Positions 16,901 through 25,134 of a stretch of DNA of 64,000 nt are shown piece after piece (position 1 is the stretch's first letter; each line of letters opens with the position of its first letter). The DNA lies in NCBI GenBank assembly GCA_028876385.1, contig JAGWSF010000234.1, positions 1-64,000 on the forward strand, written 5' to 3'. Source of the stretch: Acidobacteriota bacterium. GTDB taxonomy: Bacteria > Actinomycetota > Acidimicrobiia > Acidimicrobiales > Palsa-688. Below the pieces are notes generated by a model. It saw only the letters and a list, made by a program, of their open reading frames with translations, ran no database searches and was not told the origin of the DNA. The position numbers and the translations under genes are program-made.

Positions 16901-17474
16901 GTCGCTGACCACCCTGCGCCAGGCCGCCCTCGACGTGTCGCTCATCGACCCCGACGCCAAGAAGGTGCCGTCCACCAAGCTCGACCACCTCGACGAGCTG
17001 CTCGCCGAGGCCGTCTCCGAGGGTCACCGGGTGCTGGTGTTCAGCCAGTTCACCCGCTTCCTGAGCGAGGCCCGGAGGCGGGCCGAGGCGGCCGGCATCG
17101 ACTGCTGCTACCTCGACGGGCGCACCCGCAAACGGGCCGAGGTCATAGAGCGGTTCCGCCGCGACGCCGTGCCGGTGTTCTTCATCAGCCTCAAAGCCGG
17201 GGGGTTCGGCCTGAACCTGACCGAGGCCGACCACGCCGTGCTGCTCGACCCGTGGTGGAACCCGGCCACCGAGAGCCAGGCGGTCGACCGCATCCACCGC
17301 ATCGGCCAGACCCGCAAGGTGATGGTCCACCGCCTCGTGGCGCGCGACACCATCGAGGAGAAGGTCATGGCCCTCAAGGCCCGCAAGGCCCAGCTGTTCG
17401 ACAGCGTCATGGGCGGCGACGGCTTCTCCTCGGCGTCGCTCACCGCCGACGACGTGCGGGCCCTCCTCGACTGA
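13926..17474 (+). CDS. SWIM zinc-finger SNF2-family helicase/ATPase
   Basis: A 1182-aa DNA-dependent ATPase of the bacterial Swi2/Snf2 (HepA/RapA-related) group. The N-terminal SWIM zinc finger reads CTCPVQFRCKH (about residues 83-93). A Pro-rich, repeat-like disordered linker spans about 110-215. An uncharacterised region with alternating strands and helices occupies 250-700. The motor follows: motif I DDMGLGKT (about 750), LLLDEAQ (DEAQ variant of the DExH box, about 848), MTGTPLEN and LRRTKAEVLSDLPDK. The C-terminal helicase lobe has VLVFSQFT, YLDGRT, SLKAGGFGLNLT and the arginine-finger motif QAVDRIHRIGQTRKV. SWIM-SNF2 proteins are common in actinobacteria; their exact role in transcription or repair is unclear. 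Gene order gives no operon partner. Confidence 0.93.
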   Translation: MGAERARLGIRKTDEVLLRSLVGATTLARGRAYALEGMVSDVEWDPSGLKVTGRVRGRAAEPYEVSVILTRRPGGQLRSMIGNCTCPVQFRCKHAVALLLSSVPTNGPGRPAADLTGAPLRAGSNRLGLVPDLPTQSGPPTPGPPQPGPPRHQPPFPPVWAPQPPGRAAPPPAAPPAAPPLRPVPGRPGPTAGQSGGGDAWARALTDLVASVRPQPPTPGVGVGPVLGLQFEPVATRPQAGRTRDPRPPGPGIRMRPVTLSDRGNWVRSGVSWTSLDYFQGWRAPANAAPVLLLRELRALARLGDARRWMSSGEETMWLESVNSRRLWDLLAEAETAGLALVGSGRGSPPVILEREPAAAVIDVGRDAGGGLSVRAGIVAAGADEPVVPSSPQPPVLLLGRPPHGVAWWDAEARGGPGELHLARLDAPVPDAVAALVTSASALRVPEQGVARFEAEVFPALRRHLRVTARDGSYVLPAVADDRVLCRLTHGPGPTLDVDWALVAGSAAPRPVTDPADAAAEKTVAAVVDVLGWGDHLVVGVGGRLVPAAGRLRGMAAARFMTDTVPALAALEGLDVEQVGEAPDYRELTDAPTVRLATAPGGGGGTDWLDLAVEVTVGGEAVPFEELFVALAEGESHLLLPSGGYFSLERAELRQLADLIAEARALKDSPPSTVRLSRFSASLYEDLAAIADTDTAGWVDTFLSLAGPPAPRPLPAGLAADLRPYQQDGFEWLVDRYERGIGAVLADDMGLGKTVQALALICHARQADLTAPPFLVVAPASVTAGWASEAARFAPDLRVVTAVETARRRGSPVAELAAGADLVITSYTIFRLDHGDFAAAGWSGLLLDEAQFVKNPASHAAQAARRLPCGWKLAMTGTPLENSLAELWSLLAVTCPGLLGPADRFDTTYRQPIERRADGACLERLRRRIRPVMLRRTKAEVLSDLPDKVEAVVELDLDPRHHKRYQTHLQRERQKLLGLLGDMKANRVAILSSLTTLRQAALDVSLIDPDAKKVPSTKLDHLDELLAEAVSEGHRVLVFSQFTRFLSEARRRAEAAGIDCCYLDGRTRKRAEVIERFRRDAVPVFFISLKAGGFGLNLTEADHAVLLDPWWNPATESQAVDRIHRIGQTRKVMVHRLVARDTIEEKVMALKARKAQLFDSVMGGDGFSSASLTADDVRALLD

Positions 17475-17555
17475 CACGCCCCCCGGTTGCGGCCGGCCCG
17501 ACCCCGCTTGCGGCCGGCCCCCCGAAGCGCCCACCATTGGCGGGTGGGTCCACCG

Positions 17556-17900
17556 ATGCTGTTCCACCTGGCGCTGGCCGGGGACTGGGACCCCGGGGCG
17601 TCCCACTACCGGGGGTCGACGATCGGGCGGACCCTGGCCGAGGAGGGGTTCATCCACTGCTCCACCGCCGAGCAGGTCCAGGCCACCGCCGACCGCTACT
17701 ACCGGGGCCGATCCGACGTCGTCCTGCTTGGCATCGACCCCGAACGGGTGGGCGCCGACGTACGCGTCGAGGGCGGCTTCCCCCACCTCTACGGGCCCCT
17801 ACCGACGGCGGCCGTGGTGAGCGCCACCCCCGTCGAGGTCGGCCCCGACGGCCGACTGCTCACCGGCCCGGCGCTAGGCCCCCGACCCGCCACGGGGTGA
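17556..17900 (+). CDS. DUF952-family protein
   Basis: About 114 residues from the ATG at 17556 (MLFHLALAGDWDP). A GTG at 17544 in the same frame is possible. It shows the DUF952 pattern: 'H-x-A-x-x-x-x-W', GFIHCSTAEQVQATADRYY in the middle, VLLGIDPERVGADVRVE and the end motif FPHLYGPLP. The family is small, cytosolic and of unknown biochemical role. A weak CCCACC/GGTGGG hairpin (17530-17548) lies between the SNF2 stop and this gene. Confidence 0.88.
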   Translation: MLFHLALAGDWDPGASHYRGSTIGRTLAEEGFIHCSTAEQVQATADRYYRGRSDVVLLGIDPERVGADVRVEGGFPHLYGPLPTAAVVSATPVEVGPDGRLLTGPALGPRPATG

Positions 17901-17963
17901 CCCCCGCGTCGGTCCGGGGGTTCTCGAACTGCGCCGGTCTCAGTCGGTGCGACCGGTCGGCCG

Positions 17964-19652
17964 ATGCATGGATCGGTGAGTGCGAGCGGCCAGACATCTC
18001 ACAGGACCGCTATCGGGTGGGGCCCGACGTCGACCCCGGCGTTGACCCCGGCGGAGGCCCTCGACCACCTCCTGCGCCACCACCCCGAGGCCGTGGTGGC
18101 GGCCATCACCGGTAACGGCTCCCCCCGCAGCGTGGCCGTGCCCGACTCGCTCGGCATCGACCCCCGGCGTATCCTCTCCGACCCCGAGGGCTGCGTGGCC
18201 CGGCTCGCGGCCCCCGACCAGGTCCGGCTGGCCCAGTTGTGGGCCTCGGCCCGCCGCCACGGCGGAGCGGCCGACGCGCTGCACGTCCCCGGCTTCGAGT
18301 CGCCCACCCACCTCTACATGCTCGACATGAGGCATGACCACGGGGTCATGGTCGCCGTGGTTTCGCCCGCCGATGCCGGCGACGAGCACCTGACCGACAC
18401 CCTGCGGCCGACGCCGTTGCCGGCCCGGCTGGCCAAGGCCACCAAGGACGGCGTCGGCCGGCTGAAGTGGGTGGACGACGGCCTGGCGCGGATCCTCGGC
18501 CACCACGCCGCCGACCTGGTGGGCCGGCGCATCACCGACCTGACCCACCCCGACGACCGTGAGCTGGCCATCGTCGGGTGGCTGGAGATGCTCGACCACC
18601 CCGGGCCCAGCTCCCCGGTGCGGGTCCGCTACCGCCGCCGGGACGGCTCGTGGGTGTGGATGGAGGTGGTCAACACCAACCGCCTCGACGACCCCGACCA
18701 CGGCGACGTGCTGGCCGAGATGGTGGACATCTCCGACCGCATGGGGGCCCTCGAAGCGATACGGGCCCGCGATCAGCTTCTGCACCAGCTCACCGAGACG
18801 GTGCACGTCGGGCTGTTCCACGCCGACCTGGGAGGGGAGCTGCTCTACGCCAACTCCAGGCTGGCCGACCTGACCGGGGTGTGGGGAGCCAAGACCATCT
18901 CCGAGCACATCTCCAAGGTCGGCGGCGACGACCGGGCCCGCCTCGAGGGGGCCGTCGCCGCGGCCCGGGCCGGGGGCGAGACCGCCGTCGAGGTCGCCGT
19001 CCACGTCGAGGGGGGCCTGCGCTACTGCCGGTTCAGCTTCCGCCCGCTGCGCAGCGGCGGCGGCGAGGTCACCGGTCTGACCGGCTGCGTGGAGGACGTC
19101 ACCGAGGCGGTCGGCGAGCGGCGAGCCCTCGAGATCAAAGCGGCCAGCGACCATCTCACCGGCTGTCTGAACCGCCTCGGGGCGCTCACCCTCCTCGACG
19201 AGCTGCTCGGCGGTCGGGGCCCGGGCGCCGACCAGCCCGGCGGGACGGCGGTCATCTTCTTGGACCTCGACGGGTTCAAACCGATCAACGACCGCTTCGG
19301 TCACGCCGCCGGCGACTGGGCTTTGGTGCGGGTGGCCGACCGCATCCGCTCGTCGGTCCGCTCGGGCGACGCGGTGGGGCGGTTCGGAGGCGACGAGTTC
19401 ATCGTGGTCTGCGCCGGGGTGACCAGCCCCGAGCAGGCTCTGAGCGTGGCCAGCTTCATCGGGACCCGGGCCTTCGGCGAGCCCCTCGAGATCGGCGGTG
19501 AGGAGGTCCGGTTGCGGGCCAGTCTGGGCGTGGCGTGGAGCGACGGGCGGGGCCCCGACGCGCTGACCCTCGTCGGCCAGGCCGACGCCGCCATGTACCG
19601 GGCCAAGCGCGACGGCCTGACCCGCCCGGTGCTCTACGACCGGGCCGCGTGA
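17964..19652 (+). CDS. PAS-PAS-GGDEF diguanylate cyclase
   Basis: A 562-aa soluble protein predicted to make c-di-GMP from GTP. Residues 30-150 form an uncharacterised N-terminal sensor with a 'VAAITGNGSPRSVAVP' opening. PAS 1 covers about 155-265 (LGHHAADLVGRRITDL, HPDD, VRYRRRDGSWVW). PAS 2 covers about 272-390 and ends VEDVTEAVGERRALE. The GGDEF domain runs from about 395: DHLTGCLNR, IFLDLDGFKPINDRFGH and the intact signature RFGGDEF (about 473). RSGD stands five residues before GGDEF, a complete RxxD inhibitory site, so product feedback is expected. No transmembrane segment is seen. It lies close behind the DUF952 gene but no coupling is evident. Confidence 0.93.
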   Translation: MHGSVSASGQTSHRTAIGWGPTSTPALTPAEALDHLLRHHPEAVVAAITGNGSPRSVAVPDSLGIDPRRILSDPEGCVARLAAPDQVRLAQLWASARRHGGAADALHVPGFESPTHLYMLDMRHDHGVMVAVVSPADAGDEHLTDTLRPTPLPARLAKATKDGVGRLKWVDDGLARILGHHAADLVGRRITDLTHPDDRELAIVGWLEMLDHPGPSSPVRVRYRRRDGSWVWMEVVNTNRLDDPDHGDVLAEMVDISDRMGALEAIRARDQLLHQLTETVHVGLFHADLGGELLYANSRLADLTGVWGAKTISEHISKVGGDDRARLEGAVAAARAGGETAVEVAVHVEGGLRYCRFSFRPLRSGGGEVTGLTGCVEDVTEAVGERRALEIKAASDHLTGCLNRLGALTLLDELLGGRGPGADQPGGTAVIFLDLDGFKPINDRFGHAAGDWALVRVADRIRSSVRSGDAVGRFGGDEFIVVCAGVTSPEQALSVASFIGTRAFGEPLEIGGEEVRLRASLGVAWSDGRGPDALTLVGQADAAMYRAKRDGLTRPVLYDRAA

Positions 19653-19764
19653 CCCGCCTCGGGCGCGCCTCGAGGCTCGGCCGAAGCCCCGCCGCAGTGC
19701 TAGACACGTGAAGCCATGAGCGGACAGATCACCCGGCGCGGACTGGGAGCGTCGAGGGGACAAA

Positions 19765-20895
19765 ATGTCGGGTAAGGCGGCCATCGCCCTTCTGCCAGTG
19801 ATGGTGGTGACGGCTCTGGGCCTGGCCGGGTGCACCTCGACGACCAAGCAGGCGGCCCCTGGCGCGTCGGCTACCACCGCCGCCCCGGCGACCACCGCCG
19901 CCCCGGTATGGCTGTGCCGGCCCGGGACCACCCCCGACCCCTGCCAGTCCGACCTGGCCGCCGACGTGGTCGGCGCCAGCGGCAGCCCGTCGGTGCAGGC
20001 CCCCCCGGCGCCGGCCGGCACCCAGTTCGACTGCTTCTACGTGTACCCGACCGTCAGCTCCGAGAAGGGACCCAATGCCGACCTGGTGATCCAGCCTGCT
20101 GAGGACGCCGCCGCCCGGGCCCAGGCCTCCTGGTTCTCCTCGGTGTGCCGGGTGTGGGCCCCGATGTACCGGCAGGTGACCCTCTCGGCGTTGTTCAGCG
20201 GCGGCCTGCCCGCCATCAACACCGCCTACCAGAGCCTGCTGTCGGACTGGCAGTACTACCTGGCTCACGTCAACGACGGGCGCCCTTTCATCCTCATCGG
20301 CCACTCGCAGGGCGCGGCCATGCTCATCCGGCTCATCGCCGAGCAGATCGACCCCAACCCGGCGCTGCGGGCCAAGCTGGTGGCCGCGGTCCTGGCCGGC
20401 GGCAACCTGCAGGTCCCGACGGGCCAGACCGTGGGGGCCACCTTCGCCCACATCCCGCTGTGCACCTCCACGTCGACCGCGGGCTGTGCCATCGCCTACT
20501 CCAGTTTCGGCTCGCCACCGCCGGCCAACGCCCTGTTCGGCCGGCCCGGCACCGGGGTCAGTCTGCAGTCGCTGCAGCTGACCAAGGCCGGTCAGCAGGT
20601 CGCCTGCGTCAACCCGGCGGCCCTCGGCGGGGGAGCGGCGTGGCTCACCCCGTACTTCCCCCAGACCGGGGCCGTCCCCTGGGTCACCTACCCGCAGCTG
20701 TACCAGGCGAGCTGTCAGAGCTCCGGGGGGGCCACCTGGCTGCAGGTCAGCGCCGAGAAGACCCCGGGTGACAGCCGGCCGGTGGTGCGCGCGGTGGCCG
20801 GTCCCACCTGGGGCTACCACGAGTTCGACGTCAACCTGGCCCTCGGCAACCTCGTCGGCGACGTCGCCGGGCTCGAGGGCGCCTACCAGCACTAA
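19765..20895 (+). CDS. DUF3089-family lipoprotein, alpha/beta-hydrolase fold
   Basis: A 376-aa secreted lipoprotein: signal peptide with lipobox LGLAGC, Cys23, then an Ala/Thr linker. The mature domain carries the DUF3089 features DCFYVYPTVSSEKGPNADL, the nucleophile elbow GHSQGAAMLIRLIAEQ (Ser near residue 181) and GPTWGYHEFDVNLA near the C-terminus, the His region. Several Cys pairs (FDCFY, SSVCRVW, IPLCTST, GCAIAY) suit an extracellular enzyme. The family's substrate is not established; lipase/esterase activity is plausible. GAGGGGA lies upstream of the ATG. A 19-codon frame (ATG 19716) overlaps the start region and is probably chance. Confidence 0.88.
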   Translation: MSGKAAIALLPVMVVTALGLAGCTSTTKQAAPGASATTAAPATTAAPVWLCRPGTTPDPCQSDLAADVVGASGSPSVQAPPAPAGTQFDCFYVYPTVSSEKGPNADLVIQPAEDAAARAQASWFSSVCRVWAPMYRQVTLSALFSGGLPAINTAYQSLLSDWQYYLAHVNDGRPFILIGHSQGAAMLIRLIAEQIDPNPALRAKLVAAVLAGGNLQVPTGQTVGATFAHIPLCTSTSTAGCAIAYSSFGSPPPANALFGRPGTGVSLQSLQLTKAGQQVACVNPAALGGGAAWLTPYFPQTGAVPWVTYPQLYQASCQSSGGATWLQVSAEKTPGDSRPVVRAVAGPTWGYHEFDVNLALGNLVGDVAGLEGAYQH

Positions 20896-20906
20896 AACGG
20901 CGCGCC

Positions 20907-20922
20907 GCCGCCGGCCGGCGGC
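20907..20922. terminator. GC-rich palindrome after the DUF3089 gene
   Basis: GCCGCCGG followed by its exact complement CCGGCGGC, 12 bp after the stop codon and flanked by more GC symmetry. It is a likely terminator, but without a spacer loop or T-run the call is modest. Confidence 0.45.
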
Positions 20923-20993
20923 CGGGGCATCGCGGGCGCCCGGTGGTGGCCGGTGGCGCGGTACCCACGGGCGCTGCCTGGCATGCTTTGGCC

Positions 20994-21785
20994 GTGAGCC
21001 AGGAACCTTTCGACAAGCCCGAGCGGCCCCTCGCCGATCTGCTCGGGTCGGTGCACGAGCAACTGAAGCGGGTGGAGCAACTCGTGCAGCCCGAGCTGGG
21101 CGCCCTGCGGTCGGTCGAACAGCACGTCGCGCCGGCCTGGCGGCGGGCGACGGCCGGTGAGCACCGCCTCCCGGTGGCCGGGGCGGTAGCCGTGGCCATC
21201 GCCCTGCAGCTGGTGCTGCCCCAGCGCCTGGCCTTCAGGCCGGCGTGGCTGCTGCCCCTGCTCGAGGGGATGCTGCTCGTCGGGCTGGTGATCGCCAACC
21301 CCAAGCGCATCAACCGCACATCCACCGCCCTGCGGGCGGCCAGCGTGGCTCTCATCGCTCTCATCACCCTGGCCAACGGGTGGTCCACCGCCGAGCTGAT
21401 CGACGGACTGATCAACGGCACCGAGGGTAACAACGCGGCGCTGCTGCTCGCCCGCGGCGCCAGCATCTATGTCACCAACATCATCGTGTACGGCCTGTGG
21501 TACTGGGAGTGGGACCGGGGCGGCCCGGTGGCCCGGGCCCATGCCGAGCGGGAGTACCCCGACTTCCTGTTCCCCCAGATGACCCAGCCGTCGCTCGCTC
21601 CCCCCGATTGGGTCCCCACGTTCTTCGACTACCTGTACGTATCGTTCACCAACGCCACCGCTTTCAGCCCAACCGACACCATGCCCCTGTCGCGCTGGGC
21701 CAAGATGCTGATGCTCGTGCAGTCCGCCGTCGCGCTGCTCACCGTGGCCTTCGTGATCGCCCGGGCCATCAACATATTGAAGTAG
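20994..21785 (+). CDS. Membrane protein, DUF1345-like
   Basis: A 263-aa protein starting at GTG 20994 (SQEPFDKPERPLADLLGSVH). The N-terminal 65 residues are an amphipathic helix (HEQLKRVEQLVQPELGAL). Five hydrophobic segments follow: LPVAGAVAVAIALQLVLP, WLLPLLEGMLLVGLVIA, ASVALIALITLANG, SIYVTNIIVYGLWYWEW and LMLVQSAVALLTVAFVIA. Between the last two lies FDYLYVSFTNATAFSPTD, resembling the conserved 'Y-x-x-F-x-x-x-x-x-x-Q/S-x-x-D' stretch of DUF1345 proteins and of the two-helix potassium-channel pore region. A transport role is inference. It converges with the dab-cluster genes, so shared regulation is unlikely. Confidence 0.7.
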   Translation: MSQEPFDKPERPLADLLGSVHEQLKRVEQLVQPELGALRSVEQHVAPAWRRATAGEHRLPVAGAVAVAIALQLVLPQRLAFRPAWLLPLLEGMLLVGLVIANPKRINRTSTALRAASVALIALITLANGWSTAELIDGLINGTEGNNAALLLARGASIYVTNIIVYGLWYWEWDRGGPVARAHAEREYPDFLFPQMTQPSLAPPDWVPTFFDYLYVSFTNATAFSPTDTMPLSRWAKMLMLVQSAVALLTVAFVIARAINILK

Positions 21786-21799
21786 GCGCCCCCGGTCGC

Positions 21800-22222
21800 T
21801 CAGGCGGTGACGCTCAGTCCGACCCGGCGGAGAGCGGCGCGCGCTGCGTCGGCCACCCCGTCGCCGCGCACGTGCAGCGCCAGAGGGGCCACCAGCCGGC
21901 CGTCGGCGTCGAAGCTGCGGGCGAAATCGGCGGCGGTGACGAACACGCACGCTCCGTCGGCGTCGGGGAACAGGCTGCGGCGGCGGGCGGCGAGGCTCTC
22001 GGCGATCCGGTCGGGATCGCCGCCCTCTACCCGCTCGGCCGTGATGGCGTAGCGGCGCAGCAGCGCGAAGGCCTCCTCCAACCGGTTCCGGGCGCAGGTC
22101 CGGGAGGCGGGTTCGTCGACGTCGTCGTCGAGCATCAAAAGACCGCTCCGGTCAGTTGCGTTCGGATCGGTGGCGGCGCGGGCGGAGGCCAGCGGGTCGC
22201 GGAGGGCTTGGGCGGTTGACAT
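21800..22222 (-). CDS. Hypothetical 140-aa protein, last gene of the dab operon
   Basis: The start ATG at 22222 has AAGGAG eight bases upstream. The protein is soluble: an N-terminal unstructured stretch, an acidic DDDVDEPAS segment, a helix LEEAFALLRRYAITAERV, then an alpha/beta-looking region (CVFVTAADFARSFDADGRLV, LALHVRGDGVADAARAALRR). No family is recognised. It lies 34 bp behind the PII-like gene on the same strand, so it should be co-transcribed with dabB-dabA. That position makes it a candidate accessory factor for inorganic-carbon uptake, by context only. Confidence 0.7.
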   Translation of the reverse strand: MSTAQALRDPLASARAATDPNATDRSGLLMLDDDVDEPASRTCARNRLEEAFALLRRYAITAERVEGGDPDRIAESLAARRRSLFPDADGACVFVTAADFARSFDADGRLVAPLALHVRGDGVADAARAALRRVGLSVTA

Positions 22223-22256
22223 CTGGGTGTTCTCCTTTCGGTTCGGGCGGGCCGGG

Positions 22257-22583
22257 TCAGCGGAAATATCCGGGCCGGCTGACGTAGGTGTCGGAAACGA
22301 ACAGCACCCCGGGGCGGCGGTCGAGGAGGGTCCGCAGCCCGGCGACGAGGTCGGCCGCGCCTTCCTCGGGGAGGACCACCATGAGCAGGACCAGGCCGTT
22401 CTTGTCGTTGAAGGCCAGGCGTCCCTGGTGGTAGCCGGCGTGGCCGAAGCCCGAGACGTTGGCCACGGCCGTGAACCCCACCGCGCCGGCTGCTTTGAAC
22501 ACGTCGGTCACCGCCGCCGCGTCCTCACCCCCGACGACGACCTCGACCTTGACCATGGGCGTGAGCCCCCAACGTTCATCCAC
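22257..22583 (-). CDS. PII-like signalling protein of the dab (CO2 uptake) operon
   Basis: A 108-aa protein, the size of GlnB/SbtB proteins. The GTG at 22583 has AAGGAGGT (22593-22600) nine bases upstream and overlaps the dabA stop by 8 bp, so it is translationally coupled; the in-frame ATG at 22556 is the alternative. The fold pattern fits PII-like trimers: beta1 VKVEVVVGGEDAAAVTDVF, AGAVGFTAVANVSGFGHAGY in place of a long T-loop, VLLMVVLPEEGAADLVAGL, and C-terminal GVLFVSDTYVSRPGYF. No uridylylatable GlnB T-loop Tyr motif is evident, so a carbon-responsive SbtB-type role that tunes DabAB is more likely than nitrogen control. Nucleotide binding is inferred. Confidence 0.82.
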   Translation of the reverse strand: MDERWGLTPMVKVEVVVGGEDAAAVTDVFKAAGAVGFTAVANVSGFGHAGYHQGRLAFNDKNGLVLLMVVLPEEGAADLVAGLRTLLDRRPGVLFVSDTYVSRPGYFR

Positions 22584-25134
22584 GGGTGATGACCTCCTTC
22601 TGCGGTGGGTGGGCTTGGCCGGGCGGACCTTCGCCGCCGCCGGCGTCGGAGTCGGCGACCGGACCTTCGCCGCCGCCGTCGCCGGCGTCGGCGTCGGGCT
22701 GCCAGCGCTGCCAGCCGGAGCCGGGCCGACGCAGCCAGAAACCGTCCTGGTCCCGGGCGACCAGGTGGATCCACTGGCCGCCGATCAACTCGCCGAGCAC
22801 CTGGTTGCGGTCCACCACCGAGTCGATCCGTGACCGGGGGGCGTCCACGACGACGAGGAGGCGCATCGGCTCGTGATAGGGCCGGTCCCCGTCGAACACG
22901 GCCTGGCGGGGCAGCCCGACGCGCAGGTCACCACCGGCCCCCTGGTAGACGGCGACCCCGGCGACCACGTTGTGGGCGACTTTGTCCCCGGCGCCGTAGA
23001 CGTCGGGATCGACCGTCGCGAAGTAGTAGGCGGCGCTGATCCACTGGGCCACCACCATCGGGCCGGTGAGGACCGTCTCGAGCACGGCGCCGTCGGCGTC
23101 GCCGTCGCGGTCGTAGGAGTGTAGGAACGTCCTTCGGTCCAGGTCCCGCCCGAGGGTCAGGGAGCGGTCGGCGACGATGAACGCGGCGCAGCGGGCCAGC
23201 CCCCACTCGGGCTGCACCTGGGCCCAGTCGGCTGAGCGGGTCGCGACGTGGGAGCGGCCGCGACCGCCGCCCAGAGCATCCGGCGCGCCGGGCAGGCTCG
23301 CCGCCCGCTCCGCGGCGAGGGCCGCCCCGGCCCGGGCCAGGTCGGCTTCGAGGCGGCCCAGGCGGCGGCGCACGTCGGAGGTGACGTCGCGGCCGGGATC
23401 GAACACGGTGACCGCATCGGTGGCGGTGTCGTGCTCGGCGGCGACGAACACGGTGGTGTCGGGGATGGTGACGCCCCGCTCGGCGAGGAGGGCCCTCACC
23501 GGCGGCCGGTTGCAGATGGCGGCGGCGATACGGGCGCTGGTCGCGCCGCGGGCCGCTCCGCACGCCCCGCAGTCGAGAGCCGATCCGTAGGGGTTGTTCT
23601 CGGTGGTCGAGCCGTGCCCGCAGAAGACCACCAGCGGGGCGAAGCCGTCGGTGAGGCCCATCGACCGCAGCGCCGTCTCGGCGTAGAGGGCCTGCTCGTC
23701 GTCGCCGGGGGCGTCGGGACCGTCGAGGACGAAGACCGGGTCGCCGCTGACCACAGCCCGGGCGTGCAGGAACCGCCGCAGGGCCTGAAAGGCCCGGGGG
23801 GCGCCGCTGCGCAGAGCCGCCAGGGGTCCGAGGGCGTAGCCGGCGGCCTCGGCCAGCGCGAAACTGGCCACGGGCCCCTTGCGGGCCGCCACCAGACTGC
23901 GCCCGGCCGCGGTCAGGTCCCGGTCGGTGTCCAACGCCGCCGGCCGGTCCGGCTCCTCCGGAATCGAGACCGTCGGGCGGATCAGCACCGGGCAGAGGTC
24001 GAGCGGATCGTCGGACCCGGTCCGCGCCACCCGGGCCGGCACCCCGAAGAAGCCGGCAAAGCCGAACGTCTCGTAGGCGCCGACCGCCTCCAGGTGGCGG
24101 CGGAGGCCCTCGGAGCGGACATCGATGCAGAACACCAGTTGGGCGGCGGCCGGCGCCGACGCCGTCGGGCGGGGGCGGGGCTGGCCGAGGGTCGCGAGCA
24201 ACCGGTCGCGGTAGTGCAGTTCGTAGGCCGTCAGCCACAGGAGGGGGTCGAAGCGATCGGCGCCCGATCCCGCCGCGTGGGGCGGGGCCGGGTGGCGCGG
24301 GGCGGCCGCCGGGAGGCCCGCGGAGGCGGCCCGGGCGGCGGCCCGGGCGGCGGCCAGGGCGGCGGTGTCGTAGGCCAGGCGGACGGCCAGCAAGTCGGTC
24401 AGATCGAAGCCGGGATCGTTCCGGTCGGGCGCCGCCCAGCGGGAGCGCCACTTGGCGTAGGCGGCGAAGCCCGGTAGCCGGGCCAGCTGGCCGGTCAACT
24501 CGACGAGGGCGGCGTCCTCGCTCGTCACGCCGAGTTCGGCCAGGGCGGCGGCCACCGTCGCCAGCGCCGACGAGCCGGCCAGCGACGCCGGCAACCCGAG
24601 GCGCCGGGCCGTCCGATCGGCGGCCGCGGCCCGCACCCAGACCGGGTAGAAGCCCTCCGCGCTTGTTGCCGGCCGGGTGCCGGCGGGCTCGGCCCGTCCG
24701 CCCAGGTGGGCCGCGGCCCACTTGGCCACCTCCCGGTCGGTGCGCGCCGCCAGGTCGGTGCCGTGGAGTCGATCGTGGGCCTCGGCCGCGCTCAGCCGCG
24801 CCCAGCTCCCCGCCAGGCCTTCCGCCGGACCCGACAGGCCTTCCGACGGCCCCTCCGGTCGTACCTCGAGGAGCAACCGGTCGGCGGCGGCCAGGTCGGC
24901 GTCGGTGATCCTCCCGGCCCGGTAGGCCTCGATCATCAGCTCCTGGGACGGGTAGCCGGAGGCGCCGAACAGCTCGCCGGCCAGCCCGACGGCGCCCGCC
25001 CAGGGCCTGTCGCGGACGTCCCACAGGGGGTTGGCGGCGATGGCTGTCGAGAGGGGCCACAGCAGAGGTATGGGGCGAGCCGCCTCGTCGATGAGGGCGG
25101 CCACCCGGGGCGGCGACCACTCGGGGGCGGTCAC
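22576..25134 (-). CDS. dabA: DabA, inorganic carbon uptake subunit (DUF2309/UPF0753)
   Basis: An 852-aa cytoplasmic, membrane-associated zinc protein related to beta-carbonic anhydrase; with DabB it converts CO2 to trapped bicarbonate. The start GTG at 25134 overlaps the dabB stop as GTGA. Family motifs are present: PLSTAIAANPLWDVRDRPW near the N-terminus, LVFCIDVRSEGLRRHLE (zinc Cys near 335 and active Asp two residues on) and VVFCGHGSTTENNPYGSALD followed by CGAC. The His and the Cys of 'LDCG' are 15 residues apart, the same spacing as the zinc ligands of characterised DabA. The end region has ISAAYYFATVDPDVYGAGDK, HNVVAGVAVYQGAGGDLRVG and LPRQAVF. Ala/Arg-rich helices fill 80-300. All catalytic ligands are intact. 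A longer upstream reading of this frame overlaps dabB and is not real. Confidence 0.95.
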   Translation of the reverse strand: MTAPEWSPPRVAALIDEAARPIPLLWPLSTAIAANPLWDVRDRPWAGAVGLAGELFGASGYPSQELMIEAYRAGRITDADLAAADRLLLEVRPEGPSEGLSGPAEGLAGSWARLSAAEAHDRLHGTDLAARTDREVAKWAAAHLGGRAEPAGTRPATSAEGFYPVWVRAAAADRTARRLGLPASLAGSSALATVAAALAELGVTSEDAALVELTGQLARLPGFAAYAKWRSRWAAPDRNDPGFDLTDLLAVRLAYDTAALAAARAAARAASAGLPAAAPRHPAPPHAAGSGADRFDPLLWLTAYELHYRDRLLATLGQPRPRPTASAPAAAQLVFCIDVRSEGLRRHLEAVGAYETFGFAGFFGVPARVARTGSDDPLDLCPVLIRPTVSIPEEPDRPAALDTDRDLTAAGRSLVAARKGPVASFALAEAAGYALGPLAALRSGAPRAFQALRRFLHARAVVSGDPVFVLDGPDAPGDDEQALYAETALRSMGLTDGFAPLVVFCGHGSTTENNPYGSALDCGACGAARGATSARIAAAICNRPPVRALLAERGVTIPDTTVFVAAEHDTATDAVTVFDPGRDVTSDVRRRLGRLEADLARAGAALAAERAASLPGAPDALGGGRGRSHVATRSADWAQVQPEWGLARCAAFIVADRSLTLGRDLDRRTFLHSYDRDGDADGAVLETVLTGPMVVAQWISAAYYFATVDPDVYGAGDKVAHNVVAGVAVYQGAGGDLRVGLPRQAVFDGDRPYHEPMRLLVVVDAPRSRIDSVVDRNQVLGELIGGQWIHLVARDQDGFWLRRPGSGWQRWQPDADAGDGGGEGPVADSDAGGGEGPPGQAHPPQKEVITRG

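Noticed and set aside
16016..18115. Long open frames over the SNF2 and GGDEF genes (also 17940-20021 and 29240-31597 on the other strand)
   Set aside because: These are shadows from GC-rich third positions: Arg/Gly/Pro-rich, no motifs, covered by well-supported genes.
19716..19775. 19-codon ORF overlapping the DUF3089 start
   Set aside because: No ribosome site and no coupling geometry; the lipoprotein gene has its own GAGGGGA.
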